A DNA stretch of 64,000 nucleotides, from the NCBI GenBank assembly GCA_040218145.1, contig JAVJQK010000138.1, positions 49,010 to 113,009 on the forward strand, written 5' to 3'. The notes under the pieces are model-generated. The model made no database searches, had not been told where the DNA came from, and saw only the letters and a list, made by a program, of their open reading frames with translations. Of the stretch, positions 43,001 to 50,509 are shown piece after piece. Both the position numbers and the translations under genes were made by a program. This stretch comes from Sandaracinaceae bacterium (GTDB lineage: Bacteria > Myxococcota_A > Polyangia > Polyangiales > Sandaracinaceae). Numbering within the stretch: position 1 is the first letter of the stretch; each line of letters begins with the position of its first letter.

Positions 43001-44912
43001 GTTCGCCGAGGTGTTCGTGGATGGCGGCGGGTTCGACCTGATCGTGGGGAACCCGCCGTGGATCAAGCTGCAGTGGAACGAGCAGGGGATCTTGAGTGAC
43101 CTGGATCCGCGGATCGTGCTCGACGGGGTCAGCGCGAGCGAGACGGCGAAGCGGCGCGGGGCGATCCTCGGGGAGGCGCGGGTCGGGGAGTACCTGCGGG
43201 ACTTCGAGGCGCTCGAGGGGCAGAAGGGCGTGCTGAACTCGGGGGCGGAGTATCCGCTGCTCGTGGGCGTTCAGACGAATCTGTACAAGTGCTTCATCAC
43301 GCGGGGGTGGCAGCTCGGGTCGGGTCGGGGGCAGGTGGCTCTGATCCACCAGGACGGGATCTTCGACGACCCGAAGGGCGGGGCGCTGCGTGCGGCCTTG
43401 TACCCGCGGCTGCGGCATGCGTATCGGTTCAAGAACGAGCTGATGTTGTTCGCAGAGGTCGACCATCAGCGGCCCTACTGCATGACGGAGACGAGCGCGG
43501 CTCCGAGGGACGCCGTCGCGGTCGCGCAGGTGGCGAACCTGTTCCACCCGAAGACCATCGACGAGTCGTGGCAGCACGACGGCGCGGGCGAGGTGCCGGG
43601 GATCAAGAACGACGAGAACAAGTTCGAGACCCGCGGGCACCCGAACCGGCTCGTGGTGGTCGGCGAGGCCGAGCTCGGGCTGTTCGCGTCGCTGTTCGAC
43701 TCGGTCGGGACGCCGGCGCGGGAGGCGCGGCTGCCGATCGTGCACAGCCGAGAGGTCCTGTCGGTGCTGCGGAAGCTGGCGGAGCACCCGAGGAGGCTGC
43801 GGGACCTCGGCGAGTCGGTATGGGGGACGGAGACCTGGCACGAGTCTCGCTCCCAAGCAGATGGTTCGATTCAGCGTCGGACAAGCGAGCCCACGGAGGG
43901 CTACGAACTCATAGTCTCTGGTCCACACTTCTATGTCGGGAATCCTTTTAACAAGAGTCCGCGGGCCGAGTGTCGCCACAACCAAGACTACGATGTGGTC
44001 GACCTGGAACTCATCGCTGAGGACTACCTCCCGCGCACAAACTATCTGCCAGCACTTCCCTACGAGGAATATACCTTCAGATATCCGCATCTGGGTGATA
44101 GGCCGCTCCTCGACTACTACCGGCATATCCACCGAGAAATGATGCCGATAACAGGCGAGCGATCCCTCGCACCAGCCCTGCTCCCGCCGGGACCAGCCCA
44201 TATCCACACAGTCTCTAGTTTGGCTGCGCTCGATCCAAGGGAGACCGTACTCTGGAACGGCTTCTGGTGTGGACTGCCGCTAGACTTCCTGGTGCGAGCA
44301 AAGGGCTCTGGCCACATGCATGCGGGTCAGGCCCGCGCAATGCCAATCCCGAGGCCGTTCACGAGAACTGCCTCAGCGATAGTCGCGCGCGCCCTCCGAC
44401 TCAATTCGCTCACCATCCACTACCGCAATCTATGGCAGGAGTTGTGGCCAGACTGTGCGGCGGATGCCCATTGGTCACTCGAGGATCCGCGCCTTAGCGC
44501 TTCCCCCGCCGCTGACGCGCCATGGAACCGTACGTCGGCCCTTCGGAATCACTTTGAGAGGCGTTGGGCACTCGTGGAGATCGACGTTCTAGCTGGGATC
44601 GAGTTGGGCCTCACGGCGGAGGAACTCTGTACGATCTACCGTACCCAGTTCCCTGTCCTGCGCGAGTACGAGCAGAACACCTGGTACGACCAGAACGGCC
44701 GCATCGTGTTCACAACCAACCGCGGTCTCCCCGGAGTGGGCCACGACCGCAAGACCTTCGAAGAGTGGCAGCTGAGCCTCGAGGTCGATGGGGCCCCGCC
44801 CGCTGAGGCCGACACTGATCGCTACACCCCACCATTCGAGACAAGAGACCGAGAGGTGGACATGCGCCATACCCACGCCCGCTTTCGAGAGTTGCTCGGA
44901 GCAGCGAAGTGA
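40017..44912 (+). CDS. Large PglX/type IIG-like adenine methyltransferase, mosaic C-terminus
   Basis: A 1631-residue protein with ribosome site GGAGG before ATG 40017. The methyltransferase core has SYYTPEVLTDCLVKYALKEL, motif I CEPAMGSGAF (residues 575-583), YGVDLNPMAARLAGVSLW and motif IV NPPW at residues 1012-1015, as in N6-adenine methylases. The N-terminal about 200 residues may be a degenerate nuclease/PD-(D/E)XK-like region (YLLVVEGRF), but no complete catalytic motif is visible. From about residue 1280 (43.85 kb) codon use changes sharply: hand counts give 42/60 G+C for 41041-41100 but 28/60 for 44041-44100. The C-terminal part (YVGNPFNKSPRAECRHNQDY, GSGHMHAGQARAMPIPRP) is therefore probably a swapped target-recognition region. 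Confidence 0.92.
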   Translation: MAVDLTGIDNVNEFFSQHYLDELLVKDLKDLRKEWKAGDDKSPPERLRARARAFTKALNEAAKLSRPADLYDVAHPVQVSIAEALGYPYQHGATFELDDGEALPCIHRVDRKGVDQKGEPYLLVVEGRFTAEAEGALDVGLAAAQQVDDALALPKDSLSKLLGRAFAQERHPRWIVVLAGKEAYLAERARWGRGRHLRFDFTELFGRKDKNALAITAALLGKSALAPDDGAPLHDTLDENSHKHAYGVSSDLKYAARKAVELLGNEWVHYQRTTGKQALYGEHVSRELTEECLIYLYRLLFLFYAEARAAELRSLPMNSEEYRQGYSLEALRDLEMVPLNTPAARDGFFLHESLSTLFALVNEGHQLPKQEALAFEQYEPGFEIDGVHSPLFDPRLTPRLSRTKLRNSVVQEILQLLSLSREGRRGRGNRAWGRGRISYAQLGINQLGAVYEGLLSYTGFFANETLYEVHKAGAKVDETDQAFFVPESELDRYSEEELAFEGEDGQPARRRYDPGTFIFRLAGRDRETSASYYTPEVLTDCLVKYALKELLDGGMEPDPERPPLEADAILDLTVCEPAMGSGAFLVEAIDQLADAYLQRKQKELGEILEPERYALEKQKVATHIAAHNCYGVDLNPMAARLAGVSLWLATMHQGQEAPWFGARLAVGNSLVGARLAVWHADDLKTDDGLKKELTKVLKKHGGRGDLEEAVEAVLQVAKGADDARDAVRRVFADAKKRWAIEDEEREGDPPTEERRQQLAKDLKKAIGDFKLPRHHRKPPEQLAAAKVVAGERDPQTVYHFLLPDAGMSPFDKDKAVKELVPDDVERLKAWRKTLTAKYGKEDVARLLRLSAKVDELYRRYVEDRRDVLRRCRARVEVWPNAGEGESLPISSRMKALDALKAEGMPHARLKAVMDLWAAQWAWPLRASEQLPSRDAWWSECERLLGVEVSELNSLERQLELMPETIPPPADEEAVEAPDVVADVCSRLRPLHWELEFAEVFVDGGGFDLIVGNPPWIKLQWNEQGILSDLDPRIVLDGVSASETAKRRGAILGEARVGEYLRDFEALEGQKGVLNSGAEYPLLVGVQTNLYKCFITRGWQLGSGRGQVALIHQDGIFDDPKGGALRAALYPRLRHAYRFKNELMLFAEVDHQRPYCMTETSAAPRDAVAVAQVANLFHPKTIDESWQHDGAGEVPGIKNDENKFETRGHPNRLVVVGEAELGLFASLFDSVGTPAREARLPIVHSREVLSVLRKLAEHPRRLRDLGESVWGTETWHESRSQADGSIQRRTSEPTEGYELIVSGPHFYVGNPFNKSPRAECRHNQDYDVVDLELIAEDYLPRTNYLPALPYEEYTFRYPHLGDRPLLDYYRHIHREMMPITGERSLAPALLPPGPAHIHTVSSLAALDPRETVLWNGFWCGLPLDFLVRAKGSGHMHAGQARAMPIPRPFTRTASAIVARALRLNSLTIHYRNLWQELWPDCAADAHWSLEDPRLSASPAADAPWNRTSALRNHFERRWALVEIDVLAGIELGLTAEELCTIYRTQFPVLREYEQNTWYDQNGRIVFTTNRGLPGVGHDRKTFEEWQLSLEVDGAPPAEADTDRYTPPFETRDREVDMRHTHARFRELLGAAK

Positions 44913-44997
44913 GCACACAAACCAGTCCGCTACGAGTGGCGGCCGTCTCTTGGTGCTTGCCGACATGCTTCTCAGTGTACCGACCTGAGATGACGGC

Positions 44998-45984
44998 ATG
45001 ACCGACTACGCCGCAACTCGCAACATTGTTGGCCTGCTGGCCGTCCTCGATAGAGGTGGGCGTGTCTCGGTCAATTCGATTCGACAGAAGTGTAAGGTCG
45101 GTTCTGGGGCGGCGAAACGGTACCTCGACCTCCTGAAAGAGTTTCGCGACCTGACCTCTGGGATGCAAGGTGCCGAGAAGTTCTGGCGAAGAGCAGACTC
45201 GCCGGACCAGGAAGGAACCATCGACGAACTCGCGGCAGTTGAGCTCAGCGTTCGCTCGACTCAGTGGCTCCGGGCAACCCCCTACCACGACACAGCGCAG
45301 AACCACCTCGATCGGCTGCGCGCGTGCATCAGCCAGACCGACCAAGAATCGACCGATCGATTTCTACGGTCATTCCACCACCGTACCCAAGGCGATGCTT
45401 CCTACCCTGGCTCGCATGACCAGATGAGAAACCTCATCCGGGCCATTCGCCGACGCAAGCCGGTGACAGTTGCCTACCAGAGACACGACGGGTCCACAGG
45501 CGACTATGAACTCGAGCCGACCCTGCTGGTCCTCTACAAGGACCGGATCTACCTCACCGCGCGAAAGCGGCCTTCGGGAGAGCGACGGTCGTTTCTGCTC
45601 GAGTCCATGTCAGAGGTGCTCGTGCACGAGGAGGCCGAGAGTTTCGCGATTCCATCTGGGCACCACACGGAGCACGAGCTGATCTTCAGGCACTCGTTCG
45701 GGATCTATACCGATCTCGGAACCCCAGAGCGCGTCACCCTCGCGGTCCGGGGTGCAGTGAGCACGAGGCTGCGCCGACGACGGCTGCACCCGACTCAGAG
45801 CGTGGAGAAAATCGATGGAGAATGGTGGCGAGTTAGCTGGGTCGTCGCCGTCTGTCCCGAACTCGTCTCGTATGTTCTCTCGCTTCTGCCAGACGTGGGG
45901 GTCCTTGAGCCAGCGAGTCTCCACCAGAAGATCTGCGATGCCGCGCGGGCATACCCCTCCTCTATTGAGGACATGGTCCGCTGA
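44998..45984 (+). CDS. WYL-domain transcriptional regulator
   Basis: A 328-residue protein starting at ATG 44998, 85 bases after the methyltransferase. The N-terminal helix-turn-helix region (IVGLLAVLDRGGRVSVNSIR, RYLDLLKEFRDL) is DeoR-like. The central WYL domain (about residues 145-225) shows LIRAIRRRKPVTVAYQRHDG, ELEPTLLVLYKDRIYLTARK and SFLLESMSEVLVHEEAESF, the ligand-binding module shared by BrxR/CapW-type regulators that control defence systems. A third C-terminal domain (VTLAVRGAVSTRLRRRRLHP, WVVAVCPELVSYVLSL) is typical of full-length WYL proteins. Likely represses or activates the neighbouring defence operon. Codon use is less G/C-biased than the chromosome. Confidence 0.88.
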   Translation: MTDYAATRNIVGLLAVLDRGGRVSVNSIRQKCKVGSGAAKRYLDLLKEFRDLTSGMQGAEKFWRRADSPDQEGTIDELAAVELSVRSTQWLRATPYHDTAQNHLDRLRACISQTDQESTDRFLRSFHHRTQGDASYPGSHDQMRNLIRAIRRRKPVTVAYQRHDGSTGDYELEPTLLVLYKDRIYLTARKRPSGERRSFLLESMSEVLVHEEAESFAIPSGHHTEHELIFRHSFGIYTDLGTPERVTLAVRGAVSTRLRRRRLHPTQSVEKIDGEWWRVSWVVAVCPELVSYVLSLLPDVGVLEPASLHQKICDAARAYPSSIEDMVR

Positions 45985-46120
45985 GCGATCCACCTGGTCC
46001 GCTCGCCAGACCCGCTTCCATCAACCGGTCCGCGTCGAGAATTCCCGTCTGGCGGTGCCGAAGGGGCGACGCATCCTACCACCCAGGTAGGCCGAGACAC
46101 GGCTGCCGAGGAGATGGAAG

Positions 46121-46945
46121 ATGCAAGCTCTTCGACTAGGTCAGTTCCGATTTACGCGAGTCCGAGAACTCGGCCGAGGTGGCTTGGGCCAGGTTATTGA
46201 GATCCGGGTAACCGAGTCGGCCTCTTTCGGCATGCCGGAGGGCAGCCACTGGGCACTCAAGGAACTGAACGACAAGTGGCGGCGGCACCCCGAGATGGTG
46301 GAGCGATTCGAGCGGGAGATCATCGCTCTTCAAAGCATGCGTCATCCCAACATCATCACGCAGGTCGGGGAAAATCTACCCCAGGCTGGCAGGTTCTACG
46401 TCATGCCGGTGTACCAGAGTAATCTCCGCCAGTGGTTGGTGCACAACCCGCGAGGTGCACGCTACAGCAAGGTCGCCGGGTACGGCTTGGCGCTCGCAGA
46501 GGCCCTTCTCTACGCTCATCGCGCCGGCTTCATCCACCGAGACCTCAAGCCCGAGAACGTTCTCTTCAATCCTGGCGAAGACCTGAAGATCGCGGACTGG
46601 GGGCTCGGATACTTCGTCCACCAGCACTCAAAGGTTCTCACCTCGCTTACTCGGGGTGGTATGGGAACCGAGTACTACTGCTCGCTCGAGCAATGGTCGA
46701 CCGGAAAGTGCGATGAGCGAGGGGACATCTACTCTCTCGGCATGACGCTAGATGAGCTTGCGACTGGACGACAGCGCCCTATCAAGCCGGGCTACGGAAT
46801 CAGCGGCCCTCCCTCCGTGCGACCCTCGAGCAATGAAGCGAAGCGCTTCAATGAACTGCTGATGTCGATGACATCTGCCGTCCCGTCTCTACGCCCCGCC
46901 TCGATGGCAGAGGTGTCGGCTGAACTACGTTGGTTGTCACAGTAG
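46121..46945 (+). CDS. Small cytosolic Ser/Thr protein kinase in defence island
   Basis: A 274-residue Hanks-type kinase with no transmembrane or sensor domain. Glycine loop LGRGGLGQV, Lys47 (ALKEL), catalytic loop FIHRDLKPEN (Asp141) and a DWG metal site (Asp159) in place of DFG; the activation segment ends in SLEQW rather than APE. It starts at ATG 46121 after GAGGAG. It lies between the WYL regulator and a 49-residue protein, and has atypical codon use like its neighbours. Stand-alone kinases occur in phage-defence loci (for example Stk2-like and BREX/PglW-linked kinases), so a defence or anti-phage signalling role is plausible but not shown. Confidence 0.88.
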   Translation: MQALRLGQFRFTRVRELGRGGLGQVIEIRVTESASFGMPEGSHWALKELNDKWRRHPEMVERFEREIIALQSMRHPNIITQVGENLPQAGRFYVMPVYQSNLRQWLVHNPRGARYSKVAGYGLALAEALLYAHRAGFIHRDLKPENVLFNPGEDLKIADWGLGYFVHQHSKVLTSLTRGGMGTEYYCSLEQWSTGKCDERGDIYSLGMTLDELATGRQRPIKPGYGISGPPSVRPSSNEAKRFNELLMSMTSAVPSLRPASMAEVSAELRWLSQ

Positions 46946-46991
46946 AACTGACACCTTTCAACCATTATAGAGAGTACAGAAGGAGTGATCA

Positions 46992-47141
46992 ATGGCAGTC
47001 AAGCATGTTCCCACGGGTGTGGTCCATCAGGGTATCAAGGGCGGGAAGACAGGGTGTGGTTTCGATACGAAGAAGGAACCCTCGCACTGGCTAGCGACCT
47101 CGAGTCGCATCAATTGCGACAAGAACGGGTGCAAGAATTAG
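46992..47141 (+). CDS. 49-residue Cys-containing protein
   Basis: A short gene with an excellent ribosome site (AAGGAG, six bases before ATG 46992) and a TAG at 47139-47141. The product begins MAVKHVPTGVVHQGIKGGKT and contains GCGFDT, PSHW, and a final NCDKNGCKN. Its three Cys (GCG, NCD, GCK) and one late His (SHW) could bind a metal ion or form a small zinc-ribbon-like knuckle. It follows the kinase gene by 46 bases on the same strand and precedes a strong GC hairpin, so kinase and small protein form a unit. It may be a kinase substrate, a modulator or a small toxin/antitoxin component; unproven. Confidence 0.7.
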   Translation: MAVKHVPTGVVHQGIKGGKTGCGFDTKKEPSHWLATSSRINCDKNGCKN

Positions 47142-47146
47142 ACTAG

Positions 47147-47187
47147 CAGTCTCGGTGGCGCCGGCGCGAGCGCGCCGGCGCCGACTG
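47147..47187 (+). terminator. Strong GC hairpin after kinase/small-protein unit
   Basis: GGCGCCGGCGC (47157-47167) and GCGCCGGCGCC (47172-47182) are perfectly complementary around a GAGC loop. Outer CAGTC (47147-47151) and GACTG (47183-47187) can extend the pairing. No long T run follows. Located six bases after the small gene's stop; most likely a transcription terminator or mRNA-stabilising hairpin. Confidence 0.65.
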
Positions 47188-47385
47188 CGGAGGCGCTGTT
47201 CGGTCCTTGCAGTCGGATCCATTGCAGTCGGACCCATTTCCGGCAAGCGAGAGGCTGACAGCCTGCGCCGTGCGATACGGATGAGATTGTGGGGTCCACC
47301 CGGTCACGTCTTGCGAGCACAACGGAGTGCCGTCATCAGCGGCTAGACTGTTGCTATTGATGTCGAATAGGGCGAACATTGTCCG

Positions 47386-48807
47386 GTGTTTGACAAACTC
47401 AAGTTGTGGCTGGGCGACGCCATTCGGGCCGGGATCGATGGATCCGCGGCGGGCCGTCATTCTCCGCCCCCACCTCCCCCATTCGATTGGGTCGAACCCA
47501 CGTCCGTGTCCGAGGAGCCATGCTTCTTCTGCATTCTTACGGAGGCCTACCAGGAGGCAGCTCGTCGACACGCCCAGCGCACTACCAGCACACACGGTCA
47601 GGCTCTCATAGCCTATCGTGAGAGATGGAAGGCGGATCTCCGCCGCGTGATGGGCGGATCCGTGTGTCGGAGGCACAAGGCCAATGCTCTACTTGCGGAG
47701 AGTACCGCCGCCCTCTTGACCGCCGATCAGTTCGACCACCACGTCATGGATCTGCATGACGAGCTGACCGATGTCTACCAGCGCTGGACGACAGGCAGGC
47801 GGCCAGGCGCTTCTCTCCTCTTGCAGGCGTACCTGGAAAAGCACAAGGTGCTAGACGATCCGCCCAGCGCTGTGCCCTTCATGCTGTTCGTGCGCGCACG
47901 ATGGAGCGAGAGCCATCTTGTTGCGTCCGATCTTGCTCACATTCCGTTCGATAAGCGGTTTCTAGTTGGCAACCAACGGTACAGTCTCTCGGGGTATCCG
48001 GTGCTGTATCTCAGTTACAGTACGCTCGCAGTGGCTGCGGAGCTTCGTGCAGCTGACGCCGACCTCGCAAAGATCTGGTTCTCGAGCTTCGACTTGAAAG
48101 ACCCGAAGGACCAGCCCGCTGTGCTCGATTGCACGAACATAATGGCGCGAAGCGCCCATGTTGCTCTGCTCGTCGACCATGAGGTCGGGGGAAAGGAGCG
48201 ACGGAGCGACGTTCATCGACTGCTCAGCGACGAGCTTAAACGTGAGGTTGCTCGCTCAGTACTGGCCATGCACTGCTCGTTCGCACGACGCGCGACCAGC
48301 GATGGCCAACACTTTGTGGAGGAGTATGTTCTGCCCCAGATGGTGCTCGAGTGGACCCTGGAACACGAGGTTTTTGAGGGGGTCCGCTTCGCTTCTACTC
48401 GGCTCCCGGATCGCGCAAGCATGGGAGTCGACGACGACTACCGAATGAACCTCGCACTCGTTCCAAGAGATGTCGGTGGAGTACCCTATGACGAACGGCT
48501 GCTGGCCCGTTTCTACGTGTCTGAGCCCGTCCAGGCAATTAATGTAGAGCGGAGAAGGATTGGCGAACTCAATGCGGTAACCAGCGAGCTCGCCGCGAGT
48601 CCGAAGGGTGAGAGCCTCTCGCGCTGGTACCATTACCTCGGCCTGGGCGCAGCGAACTGGGATTCGATTCCGCTGCGTACTGGGGTTCTCTTCGGTGACC
48701 ACTCACTCGGAAACCTCCAGAGGCTCTTCGCATACGACTCGCTCGTGCGTCGGCGCTCGAACGCGAGGGCAACCCCGGAGCACGAGGTCGGGGCGACCCG
48801 AAGCTGA
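47386..48807 (+). CDS. RES-like domain protein with Cys-rich N-terminal region
   Basis: A 473-residue protein starting at GTG 47386 (no ATG in frame before residue 60). The N-terminal about 120 residues carry CFFC and CRRH spaced by about 50 residues, a possible zinc site. The central segment LVGNQRYSLSGYPVLYLSYS, LAVAAELR follows the RES-domain pattern (Arg...SxxGxPxLYxAxxxxxAxxE), a fold of NAD-cleaving or ADP-ribosylating toxins; equivalent Arg, Tyr and Glu are present. The C-terminal half (LVPRDVGGVPYDERLLARFY) is of unknown type. No antitoxin partner is recognised, though the 49-residue protein is nearby. Coding statistics are atypical for the chromosome, as for the rest of the island. 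Confidence 0.7.
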   Translation: MFDKLKLWLGDAIRAGIDGSAAGRHSPPPPPPFDWVEPTSVSEEPCFFCILTEAYQEAARRHAQRTTSTHGQALIAYRERWKADLRRVMGGSVCRRHKANALLAESTAALLTADQFDHHVMDLHDELTDVYQRWTTGRRPGASLLLQAYLEKHKVLDDPPSAVPFMLFVRARWSESHLVASDLAHIPFDKRFLVGNQRYSLSGYPVLYLSYSTLAVAAELRAADADLAKIWFSSFDLKDPKDQPAVLDCTNIMARSAHVALLVDHEVGGKERRSDVHRLLSDELKREVARSVLAMHCSFARRATSDGQHFVEEYVLPQMVLEWTLEHEVFEGVRFASTRLPDRASMGVDDDYRMNLALVPRDVGGVPYDERLLARFYVSEPVQAINVERRRIGELNAVTSELAASPKGESLSRWYHYLGLGAANWDSIPLRTGVLFGDHSLGNLQRLFAYDSLVRRRSNARATPEHEVGATRS

Positions 48808-49131
48808 TGGGAAAGACCTGAACTATGGCGTATGGCAACGCGGGTTGTGCAGCGCGAACCCGTCGCGGTCGCAATAGCCGAACTCTTCGCCGGCCCACAC
48901 GGCGAGATTGGTCAGCCCCTGACGGCCTCGGACGCTCCCCCGCCTGGTCGCCGCCCACGACTCGGCGTGGTGCGCGTGTGGGAGAGGGTGGCCCCATTTG
49001 CTGGCTGGGGCAGGCGCCGTCGCGAGTGAATCGCTTGGCAGGGTTCCCCGGAAGGCATCACCAGGTCACGCGCTGCACCGGGAAGCCTTCCCCCCGTGAC
49101 TCTGCTGCGGGGAGTCTCCGAATCATCGGCT
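48808..49131. other. Intergenic region between convergent genes, no supported gene
   Basis: About 320 bases between the RES-like and DUF2971 genes, more G+C-rich than either neighbour. A 65-codon open frame (48832-49029) has no ribosome site or recognisable family, so I do not call it. I see no repeat or hairpin that stands out. Confidence 0.5.
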
Positions 49132-50115
49132 TTAGCGATAAGTGGTCTCTGAAGAGAAGATCGGAATGCAACCTTCTGGAAGTCCCAGGCTCCGCAGCAG
49201 CAGCTCGATGCTGCGCCGGCTTTGTCGTGGAACTCGTGGACCCATCCATATTTCCTTCACGACTTCCTCTCGGCCGCATCCGCCGTCTTGGAGCGGCCAG
49301 TCAAGGTAGGGGGCCAGCCCGTAGCATGTGTCTCGAAACCTAAGCAGGTTGGCCTGTCGAAGAGGTTGTGCGCACTCGCTTTGGAACTTGGTGGTGGGAA
49401 TCCATACTAGTCGCCACTCTCGCTCCTCCTTGAACCCTGGGTGCTTGAAGAAGCACGCAAGGAGGCTAGCTAGGCGCATGGCTGCTAGCCTGCATACCCC
49501 TGTCGCGGCGTTCCTGTTCACTCCGTCATTTATGGCTTCCTGTGTACGCCGAATCATTTCTGGAAACGTGCTTAGAGCGCCCGACTGATCTTCCTCAGAG
49601 TAGATTACCGGTGCAAGAAGCGGTCCGGCTAGGTGCTTCGAACTCGCTGCTCATACCGTGTCGCTATCCGGCACATCGGACAGGCGAAAGCCAATCGAGT
49701 ACCCGTCGCCGTTATTCGCATAGGCGCGCCATTGGCTCAAGGCGTCGGGATCCTCAGAGAAGCAGGCGACGAATAGCTCTTTTCCGAGAACCTCGTCGTT
49801 CGTGGCGATTCCGCTGAGAATGCTCTTGGTAAGCTCGGCCGTTATTGCGTCATGGCCATTGCTCTCTTCAGCGACTGTCAATAGCCTTTTCCAGATGTAC
49901 TCTCCTTCGCCATAGTCGTTTAGGAAGCTACTGTGGGTGGCCCACATTCGTCGGTGTTCGAGTATTGCGCTGAGGGCACTGCCGTCCGTGTACTGGTAGA
50001 GGGTGGGCGCTGGCTCGTTCTCGTTCTCGTGGGAAGGTGCAACGCGATGGACGATGGCGCTGATCATGTTGTCCAGATCGGCCTCCAGCCTAGCGAATTC
50101 AAGTTCGGTGCTCAT
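49132..50115 (-). pseudogene. DUF2971 gene split by one in-frame TGA
   Basis: From ATG 50115 the frame encodes MSTELEFARLEADLDN..., then YQYTDGSALSAILEHRRMWA, SSFLNDYGEGEYIW, LFVACFSEDPDALSQWRAYA and DGYSIGFRL, the DUF2971 signature. It meets TGA at 49651-49653, after DVPDSDTV. Without any frame change it continues as AASSKHLAGPLLAPVIYSEE and on to HPGFKEEREWRLVW and IFSSETTYR, ending at TAA 49132. Both halves belong to one DUF2971 protein of about 327 residues. So this is a recent nonsense mutation, or a natural stop with readthrough. DUF2971 proteins are frequent in defence islands. An internal ATG at 49557 could still yield the C-terminal half. Confidence 0.85.
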
Positions 50116-50287
50116 TCGGTGAGGGTAGTTTGCGGTTCTGTCGCTTGGCAACTGTGAAGGCGTCGCGTGAGGAGCGGCAAGATCCGTATCCGTTCCACGC
50201 ACCCGTCGTGGCGCAAGCCGGCGGAGCCTGGTAGACGCGGCCGGCTCAGGCGCCGAGGGTGAGAGCGCGGTAGGGGTCGGAGGCAGA
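50116..50287. other. Edge of the low-GC island
   Basis: Immediately upstream of the DUF2971 start the sequence returns to chromosome-like high G+C within about 50 bases. I see no gene here; it likely contains the DUF2971 promoter and the right boundary of the acquired segment. Confidence 0.45.
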
Positions 50288-50483
50288 GGCAAGACCCGAA
50301 CCGGGGTCTGTGACAAGGCCGATTGCGGAAAGTGCGGAGGCGCAGTTCGGGCCGTGTGTCTGGTGCTCGGCAGGTGGCGAGAGGCTGCTGCTGCCGAGCC
50401 CGATTCAACGCCGCCGAGCGCCCCACGGCACTCGCCGAGACGGAACGCGCGCACCCCAGCGCCCCGAGGGCCGCTGAGGTCGG
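50288..50483. repeat. REP-like dispersed element, copy A (downstream of RAYT)
   Basis: The roughly 195-base unit starts GGCAAGACCCGAACCGGGG, has an imperfect hairpin (AACCGGGG...TGTGACAA...GGCCGATT) and continues through GTGTGTCTGGTGCTCGGCAG, GAGGCTGCTGCTGCCGAGCC and CGAGGGCCGCTGAGGTCGG. The same order is found at 53812-54007 (copy B), and shorter forms elsewhere. It sits 27 bases from the stop codon of the Y1 transposase. Confidence 0.85.
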
Positions 50484-50509
50484 TGAAGAGGTCGCGGGAT
50501 CAGCCCGAG

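Noticed and set aside
36213..44912. Calling the locus DISARM or BREX
   Set aside because: Helicase and methylase resemble parts of both systems, but drmA/B/C, pglZ, brxC and brxA are absent from the window, so I describe it by its own genes.
48832..49029. 65-codon open frame between the RES-like and DUF2971 genes
   Set aside because: No ribosome site, no recognisable family, and the region is generally G+C-rich, so chance frames are expected.
49651..49653. TGA as selenocysteine codon in the DUF2971 gene
   Set aside because: DUF2971 is not a selenoprotein family, the site is not at a redox motif, and I see no SECIS-like hairpin right after the codon.
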